Shown: positions 43,684 to 51,369 of the stretch, piece by piece
Numbering within the stretch: position 1 is the first letter of the stretch
How the letters are laid out: each line of letters starts with the position of its first letter
Assembly (NCBI GenBank): GCA_947492955.1
Contig: CANLOV010000008.1
Coordinates: forward strand, 62,001 to 126,000
Length of the DNA stretch: 64,000 nt
DNA from: an uncultured Cellulophaga sp.
GTDB lineage: Bacteria > Bacteroidota > Bacteroidia > Flavobacteriales > Flavobacteriaceae
Reading direction: 5' to 3'
Translations under genes and position numbers: made by a program
The notes under the pieces: generated by a model
The model's input: the letters and a program-made list of their open reading frames with translations, nothing else
Database searches by the model: none
Told to the model about the DNA's origin: nothing

Positions 43684-45078
43684 ATGAAAAAGATTGCATT
43701 ACTATTTTTATTGGGTGTTTTTTTAGGATTTTCTCAAACAAAAGATGAAAAACAATTAAAATTAATTTACGATACAGCTTTAACAGAAGGGAAAGCATAT
43801 GATTGGCTAAATCATTTATCCAATCAAATTGGAGGGAGACTTTCTGGTTCTGTGCAAGCACAGCAAGCGGTAGAGTATACAAAAAAAGAATTGGAGCTTT
43901 TAGGTTTAGATCGCGTATGGTTACAACCAGTAATGGTGCCTAAATGGGTAAGAGGCTTGCCAGAATTTGCATATATAGAAAGTGCACCAGGAGTTACTAA
44001 TAATGTACCAATTTGTGCACTTGGAGGTTCTGTAGCAACACCATCTTTGGGGATTAAAGCAAATGTAATCGAGGTACAAGGGATAGAAGAATTAAAAAAA
44101 ATAGGAAAAGAAAAAATAGAAGGTAAAATAGTGTTTTTTAATAGACCTATGGACCCTACTTTAATTAATACTTTTGATGCATATTCGGGCTGTGTAGATC
44201 AGCGATATTCTGGGGCAGAAGCTGCGGGAGAATATGGTGCGGTAGGTATAATTGTGCGTTCTATGAATTTACGCTTAGATGATTACCCACATGCTGGTTC
44301 TATGAGTTATGGAGATATAGCAGAATCAAAAAGAATTCCTGCTGCGGCAATTAGTACCAATGCGGCGGAGTTATTAAGTACTAGCTTAAGTTTAAACCCC
44401 GATATAAAGTTTTATTTTAAACAAAATTGCAAGCAATATAAAGATGTACAATCATACAATGTAATTGGAGAAATAAAAGGTAGCGAATACCCTAATGAGA
44501 TTATGATTGTAGGCGGGCATTTAGATTCTTGGGATTTAGGAGATGGCTCTCATGACGATGGTGCTGGTTGTGTGCAAAGTATGGATGTGTTGCGCTTATT
44601 AAAGAAAACAGGATATACTCCTAAAAGAACTATAAGAGTAGTGTTGTTTATGAATGAAGAAAACGGATTACGAGGAGGTAATAAATACGCTGAGGTGGCC
44701 AATAATAAAAAAGAAAAACATGTGTTTGCTTTAGAGAGCGATGAGGGAGGCTTTTCGCCAAGAGGTTTTGCGTTTGATTGTTCTGGTGTTAATTTAGAAC
44801 GTGTACAAGAATGGAGGGCACTTTTTAAGCCATATTTAATACATTTTTTTGAAAAAGGATATGCAGGGGCAGATATTGGTCCGCTAAGAAAAGAAACTAC
44901 GGTTTTAGCAGGTTTAAGACCAGATTCGCAACGGTATTTTGATCACCACCATGCGGCAAGTGATACTTTTGAGCATGTAAATAAACGAGAGTTAGAATTA
45001 GGGGCTGCAAGTATGGCAAGTTTAATGTATTTATTTGATCAATATGGGGTTTTAACTCCTAAGAATACAAAAGATTAA
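43684..45078 (+). CDS. M28 family metallopeptidase with PA domain, carboxypeptidase Q-like
   Basis: A 464-residue exported peptidase. Signal peptide 1-18 (LLFLLGVFLGFSQ). A PA insert occupies about residues 100-230. The di-zinc catalytic domain shows GGHLDSWDLGDGSHDDGAG (His and bridging Asp), FMNEENGLRGG (catalytic Glu pair), LESDEGGFSP (Asp ligand) and DHHHAASDTFEHV (final His ligand). Length and order match plasma glutamate carboxypeptidase-like enzymes, which release N- or C-terminal residues from small peptides. It probably acts in the periplasm on peptide nutrients. It shares an operon with ppk2, with no obvious functional link. Confidence 0.93.
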   Translation: MKKIALLFLLGVFLGFSQTKDEKQLKLIYDTALTEGKAYDWLNHLSNQIGGRLSGSVQAQQAVEYTKKELELLGLDRVWLQPVMVPKWVRGLPEFAYIESAPGVTNNVPICALGGSVATPSLGIKANVIEVQGIEELKKIGKEKIEGKIVFFNRPMDPTLINTFDAYSGCVDQRYSGAEAAGEYGAVGIIVRSMNLRLDDYPHAGSMSYGDIAESKRIPAAAISTNAAELLSTSLSLNPDIKFYFKQNCKQYKDVQSYNVIGEIKGSEYPNEIMIVGGHLDSWDLGDGSHDDGAGCVQSMDVLRLLKKTGYTPKRTIRVVLFMNEENGLRGGNKYAEVANNKKEKHVFALESDEGGFSPRGFAFDCSGVNLERVQEWRALFKPYLIHFFEKGYAGADIGPLRKETTVLAGLRPDSQRYFDHHHAASDTFEHVNKRELELGAASMASLMYLFDQYGVLTPKNTKD

Positions 45079-45135
45079 CAAATAGTTTTATAGGTCTATA
45101 GCTTGTAATTTAAAGTTATTTTAAAAACAAAATCT

Positions 45136-45143
45136 TACATTTG
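45136..45143 (+). promoter_or_regulatory. -7 element TACATTTG of the cyclophilin-FKBP gene
   Basis: A perfect TAnnTTTG, 23 bases before the start codon; no TTG at the expected -33 distance. Confidence 0.5.
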
Positions 45144-45166
45144 CAGCTTCATTAAAAAAAAATAAA

Positions 45167-46099
45167 ATGCAAGACGGAATCTACGCAAAGTTTAATACCT
45201 CTAAAGGGGAAATATTAGTTAAGCTAACACACGATAAAACTCCTGGTACAGTAGGTAATTTTGTAGCCTTAGCCGAAGGAAATCTTGAAAATAGTGTAAA
45301 ACCACAAGGAACCCCATATTATGATGGATTAAAGTTTCATAGAGTAATACCAGATTTTATGATCCAAGGAGGATGTCCTTTAGGAACAGGAACTGGTGAC
45401 GGAGGTTATAAGTTTGATGATGAGTTTCATTCAGATTTAAAGCACGATGCTCCTGGAGTATTATCTATGGCAAATGCAGGTCCTGGAACAAACGGAACAC
45501 AATTTTTTATTACACATGTACCAACACCTTGGTTAGATAATAAGCATACTGTTTTTGGTCATGTAGAAGCAGGTCAGGAAGTAGTAGATGCGGTAGCTCA
45601 GGGAGATAGCATAGAAACTTTAGAAATTGTACGCGTAGGAGAAGATGCAGAGGCGTGGAATGCAGTAGAGGCTTTTAGAACATTTGAAGGTTCTAGAGAA
45701 AAAAGACTAGCAGAAGAAAAAGCAAAACAAGCAGCAGAATTAGATAAAATAGCAGCTGGTTTTGAAGAAACTGCAAGCGGACTTCGTTATAAAATTATAA
45801 ATAAAGGAAGTGGAGCAAAAGCGGAAAGCGGAAAAAATGTATCTGTACATTACGAAGGTTCTTTAATAAACGGAACAGTTTTCGATTCTTCTTACAAGCG
45901 TAATGATCCTATTAGTTTTCAATTAGGAATAGGGCAAGTAATTCCAGGTTGGGACGAAGGTATAGCCTTGTTAGAAGTAGGAGACAAAGCTCGTTTTGTA
46001 ATTCCATCTGCATTAGCATATGGTAGTGCAGGAGCAGGAGGTGTAATTCCACCAGATGCTATCTTAGTTTTCGATGTAGAATTAATGGGGGTTAGCTAA
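45167..46099 (+). CDS. Dual-family peptidyl-prolyl isomerase: cyclophilin-FKBP fusion
   Basis: A 310-residue cytoplasmic protein without signal peptide. Residues 1-165 are a cyclophilin domain ([76 protein letters not shown]). A charged helical linker spans about 170-200 ([22 protein letters not shown]). Residues 205-310 are an FKBP domain ([69 protein letters not shown]). Both active sites look intact. The two isomerase families in one chain form a dual-family immunophilin, a rare architecture known in some protists and bacteria. It probably helps fold cytoplasmic proteins. Confidence 0.95.
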   Translation: MQDGIYAKFNTSKGEILVKLTHDKTPGTVGNFVALAEGNLENSVKPQGTPYYDGLKFHRVIPDFMIQGGCPLGTGTGDGGYKFDDEFHSDLKHDAPGVLSMANAGPGTNGTQFFITHVPTPWLDNKHTVFGHVEAGQEVVDAVAQGDSIETLEIVRVGEDAEAWNAVEAFRTFEGSREKRLAEEKAKQAAELDKIAAGFEETASGLRYKIINKGSGAKAESGKNVSVHYEGSLINGTVFDSSYKRNDPISFQLGIGQVIPGWDEGIALLEVGDKARFVIPSALAYGSAGAGGVIPPDAILVFDVELMGVS

Positions 46100-46137
46100 A
46101 AAATATTTTATGCGTAAAGCATAGAAAGATTAGTTAA

Positions 46138-46176
46138 AGAGGTTGTCTTAAAAAAGGCAACCTCTTTTATTTTTTA
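46138..46176. terminator. Terminator shared by the PPIase gene and micropeptide 2
   Basis: AGAGGTTG and CAACCTCT form an 8-bp stem, followed by TTTATTTTTT on the plus strand. The micropeptide 2 stop codon lies within the T-run on the other strand. Confidence 0.75.
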
Positions 46177-46253
46177 GAACGGTTAACACTAATTGCTAAT
46201 AAAAGCATATTTATTACAATTAGAGCTAATAAAATAATATAGAATAGGTTCAT
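46167..46253 (-). CDS. Micropeptide 2 (28 residues), membrane micropeptide family
   Basis: A 28-residue ORF: one hydrophobic helix (residues 3-21) followed by SVNRSKK. It aligns without gaps to micropeptides 1 and 3 over residues 1-25, with F4, I7, L11, N15, L17-L19 and S22-R25 identical. Its Leu, Ile and Phe codons often differ from those of the other copies at the same residue. It lies 53 bp downstream of micropeptide 3 on the same strand and stops at the shared terminator, so the two probably form a small operon. Function is unknown. Confidence 0.6.
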   Translation of the reverse strand: MNLFYIILLALIVINMLLLAISVNRSKK

Positions 46254-46306
46254 AGCCGTATTGAGTTTATGTATTCAATATATAAACAATACAAAGCCTA
46301 AAAACC

Positions 46307-46408
46307 CTACTTATTATTTTTTGCTTTTCGGGTTCTGTTAACGCTTAGTGTTAACAAAAGTATATTTATTGCTAACAATAAAAATAAGATGTTAAAAAAT
46401 AAAGACAT
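46307..46408 (-). CDS. Micropeptide 3 (33 residues), membrane micropeptide family
   Basis: A 33-residue ORF: hydrophobic helix at residues 3-21, then SVNRTRKAKNNK, a strongly basic tail that should stay in the cytoplasm. It shares the invariant positions F4, I7, L11, N15, L17-L19 and S22-R25 with the other two copies. The Arg25 codon is AGA here and CGT in the others, and Ser22 is AGC against AGT, which indicates protein-level conservation. A weak promoter lies upstream. A function in the membrane is inferred only from hydrophobicity. Confidence 0.6.
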   Translation of the reverse strand: MSLFFNILFLLLAINILLLTLSVNRTRKAKNNK

Positions 46409-46460
46409 AAGGGGATAATGGTTAATTAATATATAGTGTTTAGCCTTTAGATGATAAAAG

Positions 46461-46492
46461 TAAGATATAGTTGCGTTAAAAATTAAACAAAA
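46461..46492 (-). promoter_or_regulatory. Weak promoter candidate for micropeptides 3 and 2
   Basis: On the minus strand TTTTG (46492-46488), 20 bp, then TATCTTA (46467-46461), a partial match to TAnnTTTG. It lies about 53 bp before the start codon. The rest of 46409-46634 shows no gene. Confidence 0.35.
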
Positions 46493-46634
46493 TGTACGAA
46501 TTGACTTATTTTAAGTGTAAACGGGTTTTAATCATTAAAATGAAATATAATTAAAGGAAATATTATTGAATTGATAAAAAATGTAATCTTAGTTTTTACC
46601 AATGCTTTATGCTTAGCATTATTATACTAAAAAC

Positions 46635-46642
46635 TATATTTG
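46635..46642 (+). promoter_or_regulatory. -7 element TATATTTG of the exonuclease-cinA operon
   Basis: A perfect -7 match 22 bases before the exonuclease start codon. It is the only good promoter in front of the five-gene run to 50563. Confidence 0.55.
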
Positions 46643-46664
46643 TGTAAAATATAAAAATGGCAGG

Positions 46665-47441
46665 ATGCAATTAAAATTAACCAGACCTATTTGTTTTTTT
46701 GATTTAGAAACAACAGGAATTAATGTAGCTAAAGACAGAGTTGTAGAAATTTCTATTTTAAAAGTATTTCCTAACGGTAATAAGGAAAGCAAAACATGGT
46801 TAGTAAATCCAGAAATGCAAATACCAGATAATGTTATTGCGGTACATGGAATAACAAATGAAAAAGTAGCCAATGAACCTACTTTTAAACAATTGTCTAA
46901 GGAAATTTATAAAATGATAAAGGATAGCGATTTGGGTGGTTTTAATTCGGATCGTTTCGATATTCCTTTGTTGGCAGAAGAAATGTTGAGAGCAGACATA
47001 GATTTTGATATGAAAAATACCGTTTCTGTAGATGTGCAAACCATTTTTCATAAAATGGAAAAAAGAACTTTAGAGGCAGCCTATAAATTTTATTGCGATA
47101 AAGATTTAACAGATGCGCATAGTGCAGAAGCAGATACAAATGCAACTTATGAAGTATTGTTATCTCAGTTAGAGCGTTATACAGATTTAGAAAATAATAT
47201 TAAAAAACTATCAGAATTTACCACAAGAAAGCAATCGGTAGATTTTGCAGGTTTTATAGGATTAGATAAAGACGGAAATGAAATTTTTGCTTTTGGAAAA
47301 CACAAAGGAAAAAAAGTAGATGAAGTTCTAGAAAAAGAACCAGGTTATTTTGGGTGGATATTAAATGCAGATTTCCCATTATATACAAAGAAAGTATTAA
47401 CCCAAATTAAATTAAGTAAGCTAAATAATAAATTAAGTTAA
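46665..47441 (+). CDS. DEDDh 3'-5' exonuclease
   Basis: A 258-residue nuclease with the DnaQ/ExoX fold. The acidic metal ligands are seen in CFFDLETTGINVAKDRVVEI (ExoI, Asp and Glu), GGFNSDRFDIPLLAEEM (ExoII) and DAHSAEADTNATYEVL (ExoIII, with His and Asp of the DEDDh type). Residues 195-258 form a second domain (FGKHKGKKVDEVLEKEPGYFGWILNADFP), as in ExoX-like proteins and DUF3820. It degrades 3' ends of DNA or RNA; as a stand-alone enzyme, a repair or RNA-processing role is more likely than replicative proofreading. The next gene begins directly after its stop codon. Confidence 0.92.
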   Translation: MQLKLTRPICFFDLETTGINVAKDRVVEISILKVFPNGNKESKTWLVNPEMQIPDNVIAVHGITNEKVANEPTFKQLSKEIYKMIKDSDLGGFNSDRFDIPLLAEEMLRADIDFDMKNTVSVDVQTIFHKMEKRTLEAAYKFYCDKDLTDAHSAEADTNATYEVLLSQLERYTDLENNIKKLSEFTTRKQSVDFAGFIGLDKDGNEIFAFGKHKGKKVDEVLEKEPGYFGWILNADFPLYTKKVLTQIKLSKLNNKLS

Positions 47442-48353
47442 ATGCGTTTTTTGTTGTTTTTTATGCTTTTTGTTGTGCAACTAAAAGCACAGCAAGAAGT
47501 TCTTTTCGAAGGTAAGGTCTATGATAGTAAAACAAAAGAGCCTATACCCTATGTAAATCTTAGTTTTTTAAACACTTTAAAAGGAACCTCTACAGATGAT
47601 AATGGATACTTTTTTTTAGATATTCCTACGGCATATTTAAATAAGCAAGTACATATATCCTCTTTAGGTTATAAAGATTCTATTGTTGTTGCAAAAAGTA
47701 TTTATGAAGCTAAGCAGTTTAATTTAGTAGAGGAGTCTTTTGAGTTAGATGAGGTGGTTTTAGTTAAAAGTTATGGAGATTCAGAAGTTTTAAACCCAAT
47801 AAGTAGTTATAGTTTAACAAGTGGTTTTTCATCATCATCTACGCCATGGGTTTTGGCATTGTACTTTCCTAACATAGGAGCTGTAAAAAAATATATAAAT
47901 AAGATTACAATATTTTTTCAACAGAATAAGAAATACAATAGAGAAGCTTCTAAATTTAGATTGCGTATTTACGATGTGGATCCGGTTACTAAAAAGCCAA
48001 ATAAAGATATCCTTAGAAAAAGTGTTGTTTTAGAATCGCATAAAGAAAAAGATTATGTGTCTATAGATTTATCTGCATTTAATATAAAGGTACCTAATGA
48101 AGGGGTTTATGTGGGCTTAGAGTGGTTATTTGTGCCTCATAATTGGTATAAAAAACTAGGAAATGACCCTATTACTAATAAAGCAATAATAGAAGATAGG
48201 TTTGCTCCTACCTTTGCAGGGGTGTATAATAAGAATCAAAATTACAAAGCAATGGTATATGGTATGGGAACTTGGAATCCGTTTGTGGTAAAGTCCAAGG
48301 ATAAAATCAAAAGTTTTATCCCAGCAATTAGTTTAAAATTATCTAAAAAGTAA
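47442..48353 (+). CDS. Exported protein with CarboxypepD_reg-like domain
   Basis: A 303-residue protein with a signal peptide (1-17, ending LKAQ). Residues 18-105 are a CarboxypepD_reg-like beta sandwich (VLFEGKVYDSKTKEPIPYVNLSFLNTLKGTSTDDNGYFFLDIP), the module often found at the start of TonB-dependent receptors. The rest is beta-rich and conserved-looking (FRLRIYDVDPVTKKPNKDILRKSVVLESHKEKDYVSIDLSAFNI), without a plug or barrel. The start codon follows the previous stop codon without a gap, so translation is probably coupled. Its function is unknown; an outer-membrane or periplasmic location is likely. Confidence 0.85.
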   Translation: MRFLLFFMLFVVQLKAQQEVLFEGKVYDSKTKEPIPYVNLSFLNTLKGTSTDDNGYFFLDIPTAYLNKQVHISSLGYKDSIVVAKSIYEAKQFNLVEESFELDEVVLVKSYGDSEVLNPISSYSLTSGFSSSSTPWVLALYFPNIGAVKKYINKITIFFQQNKKYNREASKFRLRIYDVDPVTKKPNKDILRKSVVLESHKEKDYVSIDLSAFNIKVPNEGVYVGLEWLFVPHNWYKKLGNDPITNKAIIEDRFAPTFAGVYNKNQNYKAMVYGMGTWNPFVVKSKDKIKSFIPAISLKLSKK

Positions 48354-48358
48354 TTGTT

Positions 48359-48970
48359 ATGAAAATTATCTGTATCGGAAGAAACTATACAAACCATATA
48401 GAAGAATTAAATAATGAAAAGCCAGAAGAGCCAGTGGTTTTTATAAAGCCAGATTCATCTGTATTGCCAAAAGAACAAGATTTTTATATTCCTGAGTTTT
48501 CTAATGATGTACAGCACGAAGTTGAGGTTTTGGTTAAAATAAAAAAAGTAGGAAAACATATTGCAGAAAAGTTTGCTCATAAGTATTACGATGAAGTAAG
48601 TTTAGGAATAGATTTTACGGCGAGAGACTTACAGCAACAATTAAAAGAAAAAGGACTCCCGTGGGAAAAAGCAAAAGGTTTTGATGGTGCAGCAGTTATA
48701 GGAAAGTGGTTGCCTAAAACAAATTTTAAAAATTTAAATAATTTAAATTTTTCACTTTTAAGCAATGATAAGGTAGTACAAGAAGGAAATACTAGCTTGA
48801 TGTTGTGGAAGATAGATGAATTAATAGCATATGTTTCTAAGTATTTTATGTTAAAAAAGGGAGATGTGATTTTTACAGGAACCCCCGCAGGAGTTTGTAA
48901 AGTTAATACAAATGATTATCTTTCAGGTAAGCTAGAAGATGAACAAATGTTTTCGGTAAAAATTAAATAA
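48359..48970 (+). CDS. Fumarylacetoacetate hydrolase (FAH) family protein
   Basis: A 203-residue cytoplasmic enzyme of the short FAHD1-like class. Motifs: KIICIGRNYTNHIEE at the N-terminus, PVVFIKPDSSVL, the metal ligands in VQHEVEVLVKIKK (E-x-E), GIDFTARDLQQQLKEKGLPWEKAKGFDGAAVIG and the C-terminal GDVIFTGTPAGVCKV. Such proteins hydrolyse C-C bonds of acylpyruvates or decarboxylate oxaloacetate. The actual substrate is not known. Its stop codon overlaps the next start codon by one base (TAATG). Confidence 0.93.
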   Translation: MKIICIGRNYTNHIEELNNEKPEEPVVFIKPDSSVLPKEQDFYIPEFSNDVQHEVEVLVKIKKVGKHIAEKFAHKYYDEVSLGIDFTARDLQQQLKEKGLPWEKAKGFDGAAVIGKWLPKTNFKNLNNLNFSLLSNDKVVQEGNTSLMLWKIDELIAYVSKYFMLKKGDVIFTGTPAGVCKVNTNDYLSGKLEDEQMFSVKIK

Positions 48971-49308
48971 TGATATATAGTCTAGATAAACTAAATGAAA
49001 TGGCAGGAGGTGATAACGATTTTATTACTTCTGTAGTTTCTGTGTTTTTAGAAGAGGTTCCCCAGGACTTACAAGGATTAGAAGTGGCTGTGAATAATAA
49101 AAATTATGAAACCATATACCAATTGGCTCATAAAATAAAACCTAATGTAGATTTATTAGGAATGGAGCAAACAAGAGTTGCAGCTTTAGAAATAGAAACC
49201 TTAGGAAAAAAAGGAAATACAAGTGAAGAAATAGCATCTATATTTCCAACGCTTAAAAAAGATATAACTCAAGTTATTTCAGAATTAAAAAAAGATTTTA
49301 GTCTTTAA
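48970..49308 (+). CDS. Stand-alone histidine phosphotransfer (Hpt) protein
   Basis: A 112-residue four-helix protein. The phospho-acceptor is His54 in YQLAHKIKPNVDLLGM, and the following hydrophobic pattern (ALEIETLGKKGNTSEEI) completes the bundle. Hpt proteins relay phosphate between receiver domains in multi-step phosphorelays. The usual small residues after the His-Lys motif (HKLKGSS) are HKIKPNV here, a common Bacteroidota variant. There is no histidine kinase or receiver next to it in the operon, so its partners lie elsewhere, possibly including the regulator at 40743. Confidence 0.9.
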   Translation: MIYSLDKLNEMAGGDNDFITSVVSVFLEEVPQDLQGLEVAVNNKNYETIYQLAHKIKPNVDLLGMEQTRVAALEIETLGKKGNTSEEIASIFPTLKKDITQVISELKKDFSL

Positions 49309-49312
49309 ATAA

Positions 49313-50563
49313 ATGTTTGCAGAAATTATAACTATTGGGGATGAAATTCTCATAGGGCAAATAGTAGATTCAAATTCTGCTTTTATAGGTAAAGAGCTAA
49401 ACAAAATAGGTATATCTGTATACCAGATTACATCGATACAAGACGATGAAAGTCATATTTTACAAGCTTTAAAAGAAGCTCAGTCTCGTGCGCAAATAGT
49501 TATTATTACAGGAGGCTTAGGTCCTACCAAAGATGATATTACTAAGCATACGCTATGCAAGTATTTTAATGATACCTTGATAGAGAATAAAGAAGTACTG
49601 CTTCATATTGAAGAATTGTTTAGAAAACATATTTCATCTAAACCCATATCAGATATAAATAAGCAACAAGCATTAGTGCCATCTAAGGCGCAAGTGTTGC
49701 ATAATGATTGTGGTACGGCCCCAGGAATGTGGATAGAAGGAAATGATACCGTTTTTGTTTCGTTACCAGGGGTACCTTTTGAGATGAAACATCTTATAAA
49801 AGATAGGGTAATACCTAAAATTGTAAAGACCTTTAAAAGGCCTCATATTTTACACAAAACTATTATTACCTATGGTATAGGTGAGAGTGCTTTGTCTGAA
49901 AAAATAGAAGCTTGGGAAAATGAATTGCCTTCATTTATAAAATTAGCGTATTTACCAAACTTAGGTAGTGTTAAATTACGTTTGTCTGCCAAAGGAGAAG
50001 ATAAAGAGGAGTTATCTAATGCTGTTGCATTAGCATTAAAAAAGCTATATAGTATTATTGGAGATGTTATTTATGGAGAAGAAGATGGTGATACCATAGA
50101 ATCATCTGTTGCTAAGTTGTTAACAAATAAAAAAATGAGCTTAGCGGCAGCAGAAAGTTTTACGGGTGGTAGAATAGCAGAAAAGATAACGGCAATACCA
50201 GGAGCTTCGGCTTATTTTAAAGGAAGTGTTGTTAGCTATGCTACAACAACTAAAATAGATGTTTTAAATGTGCCTAAAGAAGATATAGAGGTTAATTCTG
50301 TGGTGAGCGAACAGGTGGCAAAAGCCATGGCATCTAATATTAAGTCTTTATTAAAAACAGATTTTGCAGTTGCTACAACTGGTAATGCTGGCCCCTTAAA
50401 AGGAGACTCTAATGCAGCTATTGGAACAGTTTATATTGCAATAGCCTCGCTACAAGGTGTTTATGTAGAAAAATTTAACTTAGGAACTCATAGGGAACGT
50501 ATTGTTTTAAAAGGTGTTAATAAAGCTTTTGAGCTCTTACAAAAAGAAATTTTAAAATTCTAA
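49313..50563 (+). CDS. cinA: CinA family nicotinamide-nucleotide amidohydrolase
   Basis: A 416-residue two-domain protein. Residues 1-170 are the molybdopterin-binding-like (COG1058) domain (AEIITIGDEILIGQIVDSNSAFIGKEL, ITGGLGPTKDDITK), which acts on ADP-ribose derivatives. Residues 255-416 form the PncC amidohydrolase domain (AESFTGGRIAEKITAIPGASAYFKGSVVSYAT, ATTGNAGPLKGD), which converts NMN to nicotinate mononucleotide in pyridine-nucleotide salvage. The motif ESCTGG is ESFTGG here, and TTGIAGPxGG is TTGNAGPLKG. It closes the operon; the rpmB promoter lies just after it. Confidence 0.94.
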   Translation: MFAEIITIGDEILIGQIVDSNSAFIGKELNKIGISVYQITSIQDDESHILQALKEAQSRAQIVIITGGLGPTKDDITKHTLCKYFNDTLIENKEVLLHIEELFRKHISSKPISDINKQQALVPSKAQVLHNDCGTAPGMWIEGNDTVFVSLPGVPFEMKHLIKDRVIPKIVKTFKRPHILHKTIITYGIGESALSEKIEAWENELPSFIKLAYLPNLGSVKLRLSAKGEDKEELSNAVALALKKLYSIIGDVIYGEEDGDTIESSVAKLLTNKKMSLAAAESFTGGRIAEKITAIPGASAYFKGSVVSYATTTKIDVLNVPKEDIEVNSVVSEQVAKAMASNIKSLLKTDFAVATTGNAGPLKGDSNAAIGTVYIAIASLQGVYVEKFNLGTHRERIVLKGVNKAFELLQKEILKF

Positions 50564-50570
50564 AAAAGAA

Positions 50571-50603
50571 TTTTGTGCAAACCATAAAAAAGCCATAAAT
50601 TTG
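50571..50603 (+). promoter_or_regulatory. Promoter of the rpmB-rpmG operon
   Basis: TTTTG (50571-50575), 20 bp, then TAAATTTG (50596-50603): both elements match the Bacteroidota consensus. It lies 32 bases before the rpmB ATG. Confidence 0.7.
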
Positions 50604-50635
50604 CATCCTGTTTAAAATAACACAAAAGAAGCGTA

Positions 50636-50875
50636 ATGTCAAAAGTTTGTGAAATTACTGGAAAGAAAGCTATGTTTGGAAATAACGTATCTTTCTCTAT
50701 GAATAAAACCAGAAGAAGATTTGATGTAAATCTTTCTAAGAAGCGTTTTTATATCCCTGAAGAAGACCGTTGGGTAACTTTAAAGGTAACGTCGAAAGCT
50801 CTTAAAAGTATCAATAAAAAAGGAATTTCCGCAGTTTTAAAGGAAGCAAAAGCAAAAGGGTTAATTATTAAATAA
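50636..50875 (+). CDS. rpmB: 50S ribosomal protein L28
   Basis: A 79-residue basic ribosomal protein. The family N-terminus SKVCEITGKKAMFGNNVSFSMNKTRRRFDVNL and the C-terminal helix KGISAVLKEAKAKGLI are clear. It has its own promoter and is followed after 20 bp by rpmG. L28 binds 23S rRNA near the exit site region of the large subunit. Confidence 0.97.
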   Translation: MSKVCEITGKKAMFGNNVSFSMNKTRRRFDVNLSKKRFYIPEEDRWVTLKVTSKALKSINKKGISAVLKEAKAKGLIIK

Positions 50876-50895
50876 TCCTTTAATAAAGAATAACA

Positions 50896-51078
50896 ATGGC
50901 AAAGAAAGGTAACAGAATCCAAGTTATTTTGGAGTGTACAGAGCACAAGGAGTCTGGTATGGCTGGTACGTCTAGGTATATCACTACAAAGAACAAGAAA
51001 AATACTCCAGATAGAATAGAGATTAAGAAATTTAATCCTATCCTTAAGAGAATGACAGTTCATAAAGAAATTAAATAA
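50896..51078 (+). CDS. rpmG: 50S ribosomal protein L33 (zinc-free form)
   Basis: A 60-residue ribosomal protein: [46 protein letters not shown]. Only one cysteine (Cys14) remains, so it lacks the four-Cys zinc ribbon of the C+ type and is a C- form that needs no zinc. It lies between rpmB and the DUF4295 gene in one operon. Confidence 0.96.
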   Translation: MAKKGNRIQVILECTEHKESGMAGTSRYITTKNKKNTPDRIEIKKFNPILKRMTVHKEIK

Positions 51079-51124
51079 TTTAGATATTTTCACTTTAGTG
51101 ATAATGTTAATATCCCTTTAAGTT

Positions 51125-51277
51125 ATGGCAAAGAAAACGGTAGCAAGTTTACAAACAAGTTCTAAGAGATTAACCAAAGCTATAAAAATGGTTAAATCTC
51201 CAAAGACAGGAGCATATACTTTTACAGAATCTGTTATGTCACCAGAATTGGTGAAAGGCTGGTTAAGTAAAAAATAA
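51125..51277 (+). CDS. DUF4295 family small protein
   Basis: A 50-residue basic protein starting MAKKTVASLQTSSKRLTKAI and ending SPELVKGWLSKK. DUF4295 proteins are found in Bacteroidota directly after rpmG, as here, and are thought to be ribosome-associated because of this fixed position and their basic charge. I infer the same. It is the last gene before the operon terminator. Confidence 0.9.
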   Translation: MAKKTVASLQTSSKRLTKAIKMVKSPKTGAYTFTESVMSPELVKGWLSKK

Positions 51278-51299
51278 TATATACCTAATTAATTGGTGT

Positions 51300-51335
51300 A
51301 AAAGCTGCTTTCTAATTGAGAGTGGCTTTTTTATT
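51300..51335 (+). terminator. Terminator of the rpmB-rpmG-DUF4295 operon
   Basis: AAAGC-TG-CTTTC and GAGAG-TG-GCTTT pair with a small internal loop and one G-T pair, followed by TTTTTATTTT. It overlaps the -33 element of the ftsY promoter. Confidence 0.65.
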
Positions 51336-51347
51336 TTCATATCTTTG
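51316..51347 (+). promoter_or_regulatory. Promoter of ftsY
   Basis: TTG (51316-51318) followed after 21 bp by TATCTTTG (51340-51347), 22 bases before the ftsY start codon. The -33 element lies inside the preceding terminator, so both are packed in about 50 bp. Confidence 0.55.
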
Positions 51348-51369
51348 GGTAAAAGATTTTTAATATAAC

